A DNA stretch of 29,322 bases from Planctomycetota bacterium (GTDB taxonomy: Bacteria; Planctomycetota; SZUA-567): contig JAISYD010000236.1 in the NCBI GenBank assembly GCA_031270145.1, positions 1 through 29,322 on the forward strand, written 5' to 3'. This document shows, piece by piece, positions 1-7,422 of this stretch (the stretch's first letter is position 1; the number at the start of each line of letters is the position of its first letter). A program made the position numbers and the translations under genes. The notes beneath the pieces were generated by a model. The model was not told the origin of the DNA and did not search any database. It saw only the letters and a program-made list of their open reading frames with translations.

Positions 1-329
1 TCGACGCCGTTTTTCATCAGACCCTGGTGGATGCGTCCAAGAACGAGTTGCTTATCGCCATCAGCAAGATGGTGACGCAGGCGTTCAGCGAGTTCCGCTA
101 AAATTCCTTCCGCATCAAGGAGCACGCGGCCAACGCGATCATCCCGCATCGCGAGATCCTGAACGCGCTGCGCGCCCGCGACGCCGATTTGGCGCAGATG
201 TTTGTGCGCCGGCATCTCGAAAAAGTTCTGGTGGACAAGGAAACCGTCATCAAGGGAAGGGATAGCGCCAAGGGGCAGGCTCAGGCCGGCGTCCTTCCCT
301 GGGCTTCGTCTTCCGAGGTCGGGGCATGA
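1..329 (+). pseudogene. FadR/GntR-family regulator, 3' part, interrupted by an in-frame stop
   Basis: Reading frame 3 encodes the C-terminal part of an FCD ligand-binding domain. It starts at DAVFHQTLVDASKNELL and, after a TAA at 99-101, continues in the same frame through NSFRIKEHAANAIIPHR and DADLAQMFVRRHLEKV to a TGA at 327-329. The intact regulator at 6259-6987 has the same sequence almost residue for residue and carries Lys (AAG) exactly where this copy has TAA, so one base change from AAA would explain the stop. The 5' part with the winged helix lies outside the window. The product would lose about 75 C-terminal residues, including the last conserved His (RRHLEK) of the FCD metal/ligand site, so it is probably non-functional. 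A sequencing error at this base is the main alternative. It lies 67 bases upstream of dppB. Confidence 0.8.
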
Positions 330-396
330 GGTTCGCAGCGACGGGATAAAGTTGCTGCCCATGCGAGTCGGTTTCGGTTTCCAAGGGGACGCGGCA

Positions 397-1407
397 ATGA
401 TTAAGTACGTGTTCAACCGCCTGTTGTCGACGATTCCCGTTCTTTTCGGGGTGGTCACGCTGGTGTTCTTCATGTTGCACTTCGCCCCGGGCGACCCGGC
501 GCGCACGGTGCTGGGTGAAAGCGCCACACAGCCGGAAATGGACCGGAAACGCGAGGAAATGGGCCTGAACGACCCGCTGCTGGTTCAGTACGGACGGTTT
601 CTCTCAGAAGTGGTGCGGGGCAATTTGGGGACGTCGTACCTGACCGACGGCCCGGTGCTGGACGAGGTGTTACAGCGCTTTCCCGCCACTCTGCTCCTGA
701 CTATTTTCCCGGTTTTCGTCATGGTGGTGATCGGCATTCCCACCGGAATCATCTCCGCCATTGAACAGTACTCATGGTGGGACAAACTGTGCATGGTCAT
801 CGCCCTGGCCGGCCTGTCCCTTCCGACCTTTTGCTGGGGCCTCCTCCTTACCCTCGTTTTCTCGCTGACCCTCCGCTGGCTGCCGCCGTCGGGCTTTTAC
901 GGGCCGCGGTACTGGATTCTACCGTCCTTGAGCATCGGCCTGCCGGCGGTGGCCCTGCTCACCCGCATGACCCGCTCCGCCATGCTGGAGGTGATCCGCC
1001 AGGACTATATCCGCACCGCCCGGGCCAAGGGCCAGGTCGAACGCAAAATCATCCTCCATCATGCGCTGCGGAACGCCCTGATTCCCATCATCACCGTCAT
1101 CGGCCTGCAGATCGGTGTGCAGCTGGGCGGCGCCATGGTCACCGAGTCGCTCTACGCCATCCCCGGCCTCGGCAACTTCATGCTGGAGGCTATCAAGGGG
1201 CGGAACTACCCGGTAGTGCAGGGGGGCGTGCTGTTCATCGCCTTCACCTTCTGCATACTGAACATTCTGGTCGACATCGCCTACGCGTTCGTCGATCCGC
1301 GCATCAAGGCGCAGTACAAGGCGGGCCGACGAAGCAAATCCGTCTCTATTTTTACCGGGCTGAGCAGCCGGTTGAGCGCGCGTTTCGGGCACGAGCGGAA
1401 GAATTGA
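397..1407 (+). CDS. dppB: ABC transporter permease, DppB/OppB family
   Basis: This is a 336-residue inner-membrane permease of the dipeptide/oligopeptide/nickel ABC importer family. It begins with MIKYVFNRLLSTIPVLFGVV, the usual first membrane helix, followed by the family-typical periplasmic stretch HFAPGDPAR and several more hydrophobic segments. The cytoplasmic EAA loop that docks on the ATPases is visible as YIRTARAKGQ followed by HHALRNALIPI. The frame stays open upstream to 202, but ATG 397 was chosen because it gives the normal DppB N-terminus and is preceded by AAGGGGAC at 383-390. It is the first gene of a dppBCDF-plus-binding-protein cluster. The 245-base gap to dppC is unusual for this family and holds a repeat element. 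The substrate cannot be read from the permease; related systems carry peptides, nickel or oligosaccharides. Confidence 0.93.
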   Translation: MIKYVFNRLLSTIPVLFGVVTLVFFMLHFAPGDPARTVLGESATQPEMDRKREEMGLNDPLLVQYGRFLSEVVRGNLGTSYLTDGPVLDEVLQRFPATLLLTIFPVFVMVVIGIPTGIISAIEQYSWWDKLCMVIALAGLSLPTFCWGLLLTLVFSLTLRWLPPSGFYGPRYWILPSLSIGLPAVALLTRMTRSAMLEVIRQDYIRTARAKGQVERKIILHHALRNALIPIITVIGLQIGVQLGGAMVTESLYAIPGLGNFMLEAIKGRNYPVVQGGVLFIAFTFCILNILVDIAYAFVDPRIKAQYKAGRRSKSVSIFTGLSSRLSARFGHERKN

Positions 1408-1446
1408 TACCGCAGTTGCGGGTTTGGAAAAATGCGACCTGTCACT

Positions 1447-1607
1447 TTTTCGAGAATTAACAATGAATGATGAACAATGAAGGAAGAAGAGCATTTTTGA
1501 CCGCAAAGTGCATTTGCCATCTAAAGACAAGTGGAAGCGAGCAGCCCCGGCGTTATAGTTTTTAATCATTGTTCATTATTCATTGATTAATAGCTAGTTC
1601 TCGAAAA
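1447..1607. repeat. MITE-like imperfect inverted-repeat element between dppB and dppC
   Basis: Two arms of about 34-42 bases face each other across about 85 bases. The left arm (1447-1480) starts TTTTCGAGAATTAA and ends GAACAATGA. The right arm (1566-1607) starts TCATTGTTCATT and ends TTCTCGAAAA. The outer 10 bases pair perfectly, the inner AT-rich CAATGAATRATGAACAATGA block pairs with one mismatch, and the right arm has a few extra bases around AATAGCTAG. The block is strikingly AT-rich against its GC-rich neighbours and encodes nothing. Arm design, size and position inside an operon suggest a non-autonomous transposable element. No clear target-site duplication could be fixed. As RNA it would form a long hairpin that could reduce dppC and downstream expression. 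Confidence 0.6.
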
Positions 1608-1652
1608 CGCGACGATTCACATCGAGGTTTCAACTTCTGGTTGGGGAATGCG

Positions 1653-2540
1653 ATGGCGGCGCGGACAGCCGACAACATGATGAAAAAAGTGAAAAGCCGC
1701 GGACCCTGGGGCGAGGTGTGGCGCCGGCTCAAAAGAAACCGCATGGCCCTCATCGGACTGGCCATCCTTCTGGCGATGGTGCTGCTGGCGATTTTCGCCG
1801 ACGTGGTGGCGCCTTACGGCATGGACGATCAGGATCCGCTCGAACGCGCCTTCCTGTCGCCCAGCCTCGAATTCCCCTTCGGCACCGACAACCTCGGCCG
1901 CGATATCCTGAGCCGGGTCATCTTCGGCGCCCGCATTTCGCTCCAGGTCGGCATCATCGCCGTGGGCATCTCCTTCGTGTTCGGCTGCGTATTCGGGGCG
2001 ATCGCCGGATACTACGGTAACACCTGGGACAACATCATTATGCGCCTGATGGACACCCTCCTGGCCATTCCCGGCATCCTGCTGGCCATCACCATCGCCG
2101 CAACCCTCGGCCCCGGCATCATCAACGCCATGATGGCGGTGGGGCTGTCCGGCGCGCCCGGCTTCGCTCGGGTGGTCCGCGCCTCGGTGCTCACCGTGCG
2201 CGGCAACGAGTACGTCGAGGCGGCCCGGGCGGTCAACGCCTCCGATTTCCGCATCATCACCAAGCACATCATGCCCAACATCCTGGCGCCGGTCATCGTC
2301 CAGGCGACACTGAGCGTGGCCAACGCCATTCTCATGGCCGCAGCCCTCAGCTTCCTGGGCCTCGGCGTCCAACCGCCCATACCAGAATGGGGCGCCATGC
2401 TGTCCCAGGGCCGGCTGTTCCTCCGTGACTATCCCCACGTGGTCATCTTCCCCGCCACCGCCATCATGCTGACGGTGTTTGGACTCAATCTGTTCGGCGA
2501 CGGGTTGCGGGACGCACTCGACCCGCGACTCAAGCGGTAA
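1653..2540 (+). CDS. dppC: ABC transporter permease, DppC/OppC family
   Basis: This is the second membrane permease of the transporter, about 295 residues. It has the N-terminal OppC-type segment (WRRLKRNRMALIGLAIL), the loop typical of the family (FGTDNLGRDILSRVIFGAR) and several membrane helices. The EAA loop reads YVEAARAVNASDFRI followed by HIMPNILAPVIV. ATG 1653 is preferred, with a weak TTGGGG Shine-Dalgarno-like run at 1641-1646. An in-frame TTG at 1641 and ATGs at 1677/1680 are alternatives. It pairs with DppB to form the channel. Its stop codon lies 14 bases before the likely dppD start, so dppC and dppD are probably translated from one message. Confidence 0.92.
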   Translation: MAARTADNMMKKVKSRGPWGEVWRRLKRNRMALIGLAILLAMVLLAIFADVVAPYGMDDQDPLERAFLSPSLEFPFGTDNLGRDILSRVIFGARISLQVGIIAVGISFVFGCVFGAIAGYYGNTWDNIIMRLMDTLLAIPGILLAITIAATLGPGIINAMMAVGLSGAPGFARVVRASVLTVRGNEYVEAARAVNASDFRIITKHIMPNILAPVIVQATLSVANAILMAAALSFLGLGVQPPIPEWGAMLSQGRLFLRDYPHVVIFPATAIMLTVFGLNLFGDGLRDALDPRLKR

Positions 2541-2554
2541 GGATGCGACGCGAA

Positions 2555-3526
2555 ATGAGCGAAGACTTGCTGTCAATAAAGAATCTCACCGTTCATTACG
2601 TCGTCGACGACGGCACCGTCCACGCCGTCAATGACGTCTCCCTCAATCTGCGGAAGGGCGAGACCCTCGGCCTGGTAGGCGAGACCGGGGCGGGCAAGAC
2701 AACCATCGCCCTCAGCCTGCTGGGGCTGATTCCGGATCCCCCCGGGAAGATCATCGGGGGTGAAATCCTTTTCGAGGGCGTCGATCTGGCCGCGCATCGC
2801 GAGGCCCACATGCGCCGCGTCCGCGGCAAGAAGATATCCATGATCTTCCAGGATCCGATGACCGCGCTCAATCCCATCGACACCGTCGGCGAACAGATTC
2901 GCGAAACCATCCGCCTGCACGAGCATATCTCGGCGGCCCAGTCCATGCGCCGCGCCTGCGAGGTACTGGAGATGGTGGGCATCCCGGCCGAACGCTACCA
3001 CGAGTACCCGTACCAGTTCTCCGGCGGCATGAAGCAGCGCATCGTCATCGCCATCGCCCTGGCCTGCAACCCGATGCTGCTCATCGCCGACGAGCCGACG
3101 ACGGCGCTGGACGTGACCATCCAGGCGCAGGTGCTGGAGATGATGAACGATCTGAAGCGGGAGCTGGGTACCTCGATGCTCATGATCACCCACGACCTGG
3201 GCATCGTGGCGGAGATGTGCGACCGGGTCGCCATCATCTACGCCGGCGAAACGGTGGAAACGGGAAACCGCGAGCACATCTTCGATCACCACGCGCACCC
3301 CTACACCGAGGGGCTGTTTGGCTCGCTCCCCAGCGTCGACATGGACGACAACCGGACCCGGCTGTCGCCGATCCCCGGCATGATGCCGGATCCGACCAAC
3401 CTGCCGTCCGGCTGCAAATTCCACACCCGCTGCCCGAAATGCACGGAGGAATGCACCCGGAACACCCAGCGCATGGCCGAGGTCGCGCCGGGGCATTTCG
3501 CGCGCTGCTGGAAGGCGGGGAAATAA
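2555..3526 (+). CDS. dppD: ABC transporter ATP-binding protein, DppD/OppD family
   Basis: This is a 323-residue cytoplasmic ATPase that powers the importer together with DppF. Visible motifs are Walker A (GETGAGKTT), Q-loop (IFQDPMTALNP), signature (FSGGMKQR), Walker B (LLIADEP), D-loop (ALDV) and H-loop (MITHDLG). The C-terminal oligopeptide-transporter extension follows (HPYTEGLFGSLP, then CKFHTRCPKCTEEC and a final Cys near FARCW). These clustered cysteines match those that bind an iron-sulfur cluster in some DppD proteins. ATG 2555 is chosen because TAAGGA at 2538-2543 is spaced for it. The in-frame ATG at 2543 abuts that site and is less likely. Confidence 0.94.
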   Translation: MSEDLLSIKNLTVHYVVDDGTVHAVNDVSLNLRKGETLGLVGETGAGKTTIALSLLGLIPDPPGKIIGGEILFEGVDLAAHREAHMRRVRGKKISMIFQDPMTALNPIDTVGEQIRETIRLHEHISAAQSMRRACEVLEMVGIPAERYHEYPYQFSGGMKQRIVIAIALACNPMLLIADEPTTALDVTIQAQVLEMMNDLKRELGTSMLMITHDLGIVAEMCDRVAIIYAGETVETGNREHIFDHHAHPYTEGLFGSLPSVDMDDNRTRLSPIPGMMPDPTNLPSGCKFHTRCPKCTEECTRNTQRMAEVAPGHFARCWKAGK

Positions 3527-3560
3527 GTAACACGCCCCGGGCGTTGAACAAGGACGGGCC

Positions 3561-4520
3561 ATGGCCAAAACCATGCTGGAAGTGCGGGATCTCAAGAAAT
3601 ACTTCGACACGCCGGGCGGTGCCCTGCACGCCGTCGACGGCGTGTCGTTCACCATCGCCGAGGGCGAGACCCTGGGCGTCGTGGGCGAATCCGGCTGCGG
3701 CAAATCGACGCTCGGCCGGCTGGTGCTGCATCTGCTGGACATCACCGGCGGCAAGGTGTTCTTCGAGGGCGAGGACATCACCAAGGTGAACCGGGCGAAG
3801 CTGCGCGAGCTGCGCAACCGGATGCAGATCATCTTCCAGGATCCCTTTTCCTCGCTCAACCCCCGCATGACCGTGAGCACCGCCATCGCCGAGCCGCTGA
3901 TCATCGCCAAATACGAGAGGTCCGTCATCGGGAAGCGCGTCCGCGAGCTCATGGCCACCGTCGGCCTGGCCGACCGCCTGGCCAACACCTATCCGCACGA
4001 GCTCGACGGCGGCCGGCGCCAGCGCATCGGCATTGCGCGCGCCCTGGCGCTCAATCCGAAATTCATCGTCTGCGACGAGCCGGTCTCGGCGCTGGACGTG
4101 TCCATCCAGGCGCAGATCCTCAACCTGATGCAGGACTTGCAGGAGCAGCTGGGCCTGACCTACATCTTCATCACCCACGACATGTCGGTGGTGCGCTACA
4201 TCTCGCACAACATCTGCGTCATGTACCTGGGGCAACTGCTGGAGAAGGCGCCTTCGCGCACCCTGTTCGAGAAGACCTACCACCCATACACCAAGGCGCT
4301 CCTCTCCTCCATCCTGCTGCCCAACATTCACCAGCGGCGGGAGCGGATCCTGATCAGGGGCGAGCTCAGTTCGCCGATCAACCCCAAGCCGGGCTGCCGG
4401 TTCTGCGTGCGCTGCCAGTACTCCAGGGAGCGCTGCGGGGAAGAAACGCCGGCGCTGGAGGAGGTCGAGCCGGGCCACTTCGTGGCCTGCCACTACGTTC
4501 GCGAGATCAACGCGCTGTGA
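3561..4520 (+). CDS. dppF: ABC transporter ATP-binding protein, DppF/OppF family
   Basis: This is a 319-residue partner ATPase of DppD. It has Walker A (GESGCGKST), Q-loop (IIFQDPFSSLNPRM), Walker B (FIVCDEP), D-loop (ALDV), H-loop (FITHDMS) and the C-terminal extension with a Cys cluster (CRFCVRCQYSRERC). The signature reads ELDGGRRQR, so the usual Ser of LSGGQ is Asp. The rest of the motif is intact, and the same variant is known in a subset of DppF proteins, so this is not evidence of inactivation. An AAGGA site lies about 7 bases before the ATG. The gene follows dppD by 34 bases and precedes the binding-protein gene by 103 bases. Confidence 0.94.
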   Translation: MAKTMLEVRDLKKYFDTPGGALHAVDGVSFTIAEGETLGVVGESGCGKSTLGRLVLHLLDITGGKVFFEGEDITKVNRAKLRELRNRMQIIFQDPFSSLNPRMTVSTAIAEPLIIAKYERSVIGKRVRELMATVGLADRLANTYPHELDGGRRQRIGIARALALNPKFIVCDEPVSALDVSIQAQILNLMQDLQEQLGLTYIFITHDMSVVRYISHNICVMYLGQLLEKAPSRTLFEKTYHPYTKALLSSILLPNIHQRRERILIRGELSSPINPKPGCRFCVRCQYSRERCGEETPALEEVEPGHFVACHYVREINAL

Positions 4521-4623
4521 CCCGTTCGCGGCGATGTTGGCGGTATTGTTGTCACCAGTCCGATTTTTCAGGCGCACCACGTAAGAGTGCGCGGCGGGTT
4601 TCATTGGATTCGAGGAGAATAAT

Positions 4624-6165
4624 ATGAGTAGGAAATGGCTACGTTGTCTCGCCGTCTTCGTGCTGGTCGCGGTACCGGTGTTCGGGTGCCTCGCCGGCCA
4701 AACCACCAAGGACGTTCTCAGGGTGTCGACTATCCAGGATCCCAAGGACTACCACCCCTACAAGCGCGTCAGCAGTCAGGTCATGCGCATCAACGACCAT
4801 ATGTTCGATCGCCTCCTTGAGTTGGGCGACAAGCCCAACAGCTACGTCCCCGGCATCGCCACCGCCTGGGAGTACGTCGAGGACGGCAACGCCCTGAAGT
4901 TCACCATCCGCGAGGGAGTCAAGTTTCACAACGGCGCTCCCATGACCATCGAGGATGTTGTCTACTCGTTCAAGGCGGCGAGCAAGGAAACGGCCAGCTC
5001 CGGCGGCATCGACTGGCTCGACTGGGACGGCATCAAGGCGCTTGACAAAAAAACCCTGTACATGCCCTTCCTCTACAAGAACAGCATCGCGCTGGGCTAT
5101 CTGGGAACGACCAACCTCTATATCGTCCCCCAGAAGGTCATGGAAGAGACCGGCAACCGCTTCGGCGCCAACCCGGTCGGCACCGGCGCCTTCATTTTCG
5201 ACAAGTACGTCTCGGGCGACTACATCCAACTCAAGGCTAACCCGAACTACTGGCGCGGCGTCCCCGCCATCAAGACCATCATCTACCGCTTCATCCCCGA
5301 AACCTCCCAGGCCATGATCGAGCTGGAAACCGGCGGCATCGACCTTGTCCTGGACGTCTCCGGCAAGGACACCCTTCGCGTCGAGGCGGATCCCGAGCTC
5401 AAGATGGTCTACGGCCCCTCGCTCATCAACGATCTGATCTATTTCAACCACTCCAAGCCCCCGTTCGACAACAAGCTGGTCCGCCAGGCGGTCGCGCACG
5501 CTATCAACAAGAAGGCGCTTTTCCGCGCCGTGTATCAGGATGTCGGCATCATCGCGGTCGGGCCCTTCCCCCGAAGCGTCTGGGCGTTCGACGAGGAGTT
5601 GCTCAAACAGGACTGGTACCCCTTCGACGTCGACAAGGCCAAGGCGCTGCTGACCGAGGCGGGCTTCCCCGAGGGCGGCAACCTGACCATTGAGATGTAC
5701 ATCGACGACCGCGCCACCCGTATCTCCGCCTCCGAGGTCATCAAAAACATGCTGTCGAAAATCGGCATCAACACCAACATCCACTCGTCCGACTATTCGA
5801 CCTGGTTCAGCATCCTGTTCGACGGCGAACTGGAAAACATCTACATGAACGGCACCAATGCCTCGACCGGCGAGCCGGACAAGTTCTTCTACCAGATCAT
5901 GCACAAGAAGTTCGCCGAGAAGGGCCAGCCCAACATGATGCGCTGGAAAAATGATCGCTTCAGCGAACTTCTCGACCAGGCCCGCACCTCGACCGACGAC
6001 GAATTCAAGAAGAAGTGCTACATCGAGGCCCAGCGCATCTTCATGGAAGAGTGTCCGGCCATCCCGTACTATGAACGGCCCCACGCGTGCGCGGCGGTGA
6101 AAAACCTGCAAGGCGTCCGCCCCGTCGGCGAGGTGTACGATCTGAAGGATTGCTACTTTGAATGA
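4624..6165 (+). CDS. ABC transporter substrate-binding protein, family 5 (DppA/OppA-like)
   Basis: This is a 513-residue extracytoplasmic solute-binding protein for the dppBCDF transporter. A basic start (MSRKWLR) is followed by a hydrophobic signal segment ending VPVFGCLAG. That could be a lipobox with an atypical Phe at -2, or an ordinary signal-peptidase site. Family-5 hallmarks follow: MFDRLLELG, FTIREGVKFHNGAPMT (the conserved V-FHdG-p-T block), DVVYSFKAA, NPVGTGAFIF and KANPNYWRG. GAGGAG at 4612-4617 sets the start. The family binds peptides, nickel chelates or oligosaccharides. The neighbouring FadR-type regulator and pyruvate aldolase make a sugar- or acid-type ligand possible, but that is inference. 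Confidence 0.92.
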   Translation: MSRKWLRCLAVFVLVAVPVFGCLAGQTTKDVLRVSTIQDPKDYHPYKRVSSQVMRINDHMFDRLLELGDKPNSYVPGIATAWEYVEDGNALKFTIREGVKFHNGAPMTIEDVVYSFKAASKETASSGGIDWLDWDGIKALDKKTLYMPFLYKNSIALGYLGTTNLYIVPQKVMEETGNRFGANPVGTGAFIFDKYVSGDYIQLKANPNYWRGVPAIKTIIYRFIPETSQAMIELETGGIDLVLDVSGKDTLRVEADPELKMVYGPSLINDLIYFNHSKPPFDNKLVRQAVAHAINKKALFRAVYQDVGIIAVGPFPRSVWAFDEELLKQDWYPFDVDKAKALLTEAGFPEGGNLTIEMYIDDRATRISASEVIKNMLSKIGINTNIHSSDYSTWFSILFDGELENIYMNGTNASTGEPDKFFYQIMHKKFAEKGQPNMMRWKNDRFSELLDQARTSTDDEFKKKCYIEAQRIFMEECPAIPYYERPHACAAVKNLQGVRPVGEVYDLKDCYFE

Positions 6166-6197
6166 GGGAAGGACGCGGTTGCGGTAACGTTTCCCCA

Positions 6198-6237
6198 TCC
6201 GGCCCGTCCGCGCAGGCAACAGACGCGGCGGGCCGGA
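6198..6237. terminator. Strong GC hairpin between convergent genes
   Basis: The stem is TCCGGCCCG-T-CCGCG (6198-6212) paired with CGCGGCGGGCCGGA (6224-6237), 14 base pairs with a single bulged T and an 11-base loop. It lies between the stop of the binding-protein gene (6165) and the stop of the convergent regulator gene (6259), where a bidirectional terminator is expected. No T-run follows on either strand, so it may act as a transcript-end stabiliser or with Rho rather than as a classic intrinsic terminator. Confidence 0.55.
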
Positions 6238-6258
6238 GTCGGGGAAGAAAACGCGGAG

Positions 6259-6987
6259 TCATTCGCCGCGCAGAATGCGGGCGCTTTCCCGGCGCTTGAC
6301 TGTGTTCTCCCGGTCTTCGCGGATCTTTTCGAGATGGCGGCGCACAAACACCTGCGCAAGATCGGCGTCCCTGATGCGAAGCGCGTTCAGGATGTCGCGA
6401 TGGGGAATGACCGCGTTGGCAGCGTGTTCCTTGATGCGGAACGAATTCTTCCGGAACTCGACGAAGGCCACGGACACGACCTTGTTGAGAACCGTGAGCA
6501 GGTTGTTCTTGGCCGCGTCGATGAGGGCCTGGTGGTATTGCTCGTCCAGTTCGCTCAGTTTTTCGTATTCGGCGTTGACCAGGGCCTCCTCGAAGGCGAG
6601 TCGGATCCTGTCCAGCGCAGCGAAGTCTTCGGGCGTCGCGCGTTCGCTGGCCAGCTTGGCGGCGAGCGTCTCCAGGCCGATGCGGACTTCGACGATGTCC
6701 TCGACCTGCACCTTGTTCGATTCGAGCCAGGAGACGATGGAAGGCGTGGCGTCGTCGAGGTTCTTGGTCTCCAGAAAGGCGCCTCGACCGGGGTAAATCT
6801 TGACGTAGCCCATGACCTGGAGGGCGCGGATGGCTTCGCGTACGGTGGATCTGCCAACGCGGAGGGTTTCGCAAAATTCCTTTTCCGTGGGCAGCTTGTC
6901 ACCGATCTGGATCTGATCGGAAAGCAGGAAGTCCTTGATTTGATCGACCACAACATCGGTTTGCGAGACTCTGGTGACAGGCTTCAT
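6259..6987 (-). CDS. FadR-type GntR-family transcriptional regulator (FCD domain)
   Basis: This is a 242-residue DNA-binding repressor or activator. Residues 1-75 form the GntR winged helix (GDKLPTEKEF, RVGRSTVREAIRALQ, GYVKIYPGRGAFLE). The remainder is an all-helical FCD effector domain with the expected polar/His positions (LDEQYHQAL, VIPHRDILNAL, FVRRHLEK). Such regulators usually respond to acid metabolites such as sugar acids, lactate or fatty acyl groups. The start at 6987 is supported by GAAGGA about 8 bases upstream; the frame is open further but lacks a site there. It is divergent from the aldolase gene and convergent with the dpp cluster, so it probably controls one or both and its own promoter. 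The broken copy at 1-329 is a close paralogue. Confidence 0.92.
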   Translation of the reverse strand: MKPVTRVSQTDVVVDQIKDFLLSDQIQIGDKLPTEKEFCETLRVGRSTVREAIRALQVMGYVKIYPGRGAFLETKNLDDATPSIVSWLESNKVQVEDIVEVRIGLETLAAKLASERATPEDFAALDRIRLAFEEALVNAEYEKLSELDEQYHQALIDAAKNNLLTVLNKVVSVAFVEFRKNSFRIKEHAANAVIPHRDILNALRIRDADLAQVFVRRHLEKIREDRENTVKRRESARILRGE

Positions 6988-7021
6988 GATAGTTTCCTTC
7001 AAAATTGTCTGTGTTCCGTTA

Positions 7022-7050
7022 AATGTACACTGAACGATACGATTGGTCAA
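7022..7050 (-). promoter_or_regulatory. Sigma-70-like promoter for the FadR-type regulator
   Basis: On the minus strand, TTGACC (-35, 7050-7045) and TACATT (-10, 7027-7022) are separated by exactly 17 bases. The -10 box ends 34 bases before the ATG at 6987. Both boxes differ from consensus by one or two bases. Confidence 0.6.
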
Positions 7051-7170
7051 TTAAAAAACCGGAACCCGCGTTTATGCCGGCCACTCGGCGGATGCGTATT
7101 TTTCCCGTTTTCGACAGCGAAAATGCGTATCAATTCAAATGGTCTTTTTTTGGCAAGGAGAAAAATACAG
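7051..7170. promoter_or_regulatory. Divergent intergenic region with repeated ATGCGTAT
   Basis: This AT-richer stretch sits between the two divergent promoters. It has a direct repeat ATGCGTAT at 7092-7099 and 7123-7130, 31 bases apart (about three helical turns). A small dyad TTTTCG-acag-CGAAAA (7108-7123) lies between and against them. The arrangement suits binding sites for the adjacent FadR-type regulator, but no match to a known operator is claimed. No gene is seen here. Confidence 0.35.
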
Positions 7171-7199
7171 TTGACAAGAAACAGTTCATGTTGTAGATT
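7171..7199 (+). promoter_or_regulatory. Sigma-70-like promoter for the aldolase gene
   Basis: TTGACA (-35, 7171-7176), a perfect consensus, and TAGATT (-10, 7194-7199) are separated by 17 bases. Transcription starting near 7206 would give an unusually long 5' leader of about 217 bases before the aldolase ATG at 7423. Confidence 0.65.
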
Positions 7200-7271
7200 G
7201 TCATATCATCAGGCAAGTTATAGATCGCTTCGTTGATTCTGATCGGGCCAAACGTGTCTCCCTAAGTATCC

Positions 7272-7358
7272 GTAAATGAATAACTGTTACAATTCCATCG
7301 GAAGAACCCTTGTGGCAATGATAAATCGCAAACTCCGGTGTAACAGTTATTCTTTTAC
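7272..7358 (+). repeat. 20-bp inverted repeat in the aldolase leader
   Basis: The left arm 7272-7291 (ending AATAACTGTTACA) and right arm 7339-7358 (starting TGTAACAGTTATT) pair at 19 of 20 positions across a 47-base interval. Each arm contains a small dyad, TAAC-N-GTTA, centred at 7285 and 7345. The element is flanked by near-identical CCTAAGTATC (7261-7270) and CCTAAGGATC (7363-7372). It could be a paired operator, a structured RNA leader or a tiny transposon-derived element. The sequence alone does not decide. Confidence 0.6.
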
Positions 7359-7422
7359 AACCCCTAAGGATCATCGCGTCAATGGTCGAGTTGCATAACA
7401 ATTTTAAATATAAGGGGAAAGA

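Noticed and set aside
99..101. TAA as a possible recoded codon or programmed readthrough in the regulator
   Set aside because: No readthrough context or stem-loop follows. A point mutation or sequencing error explains it better.
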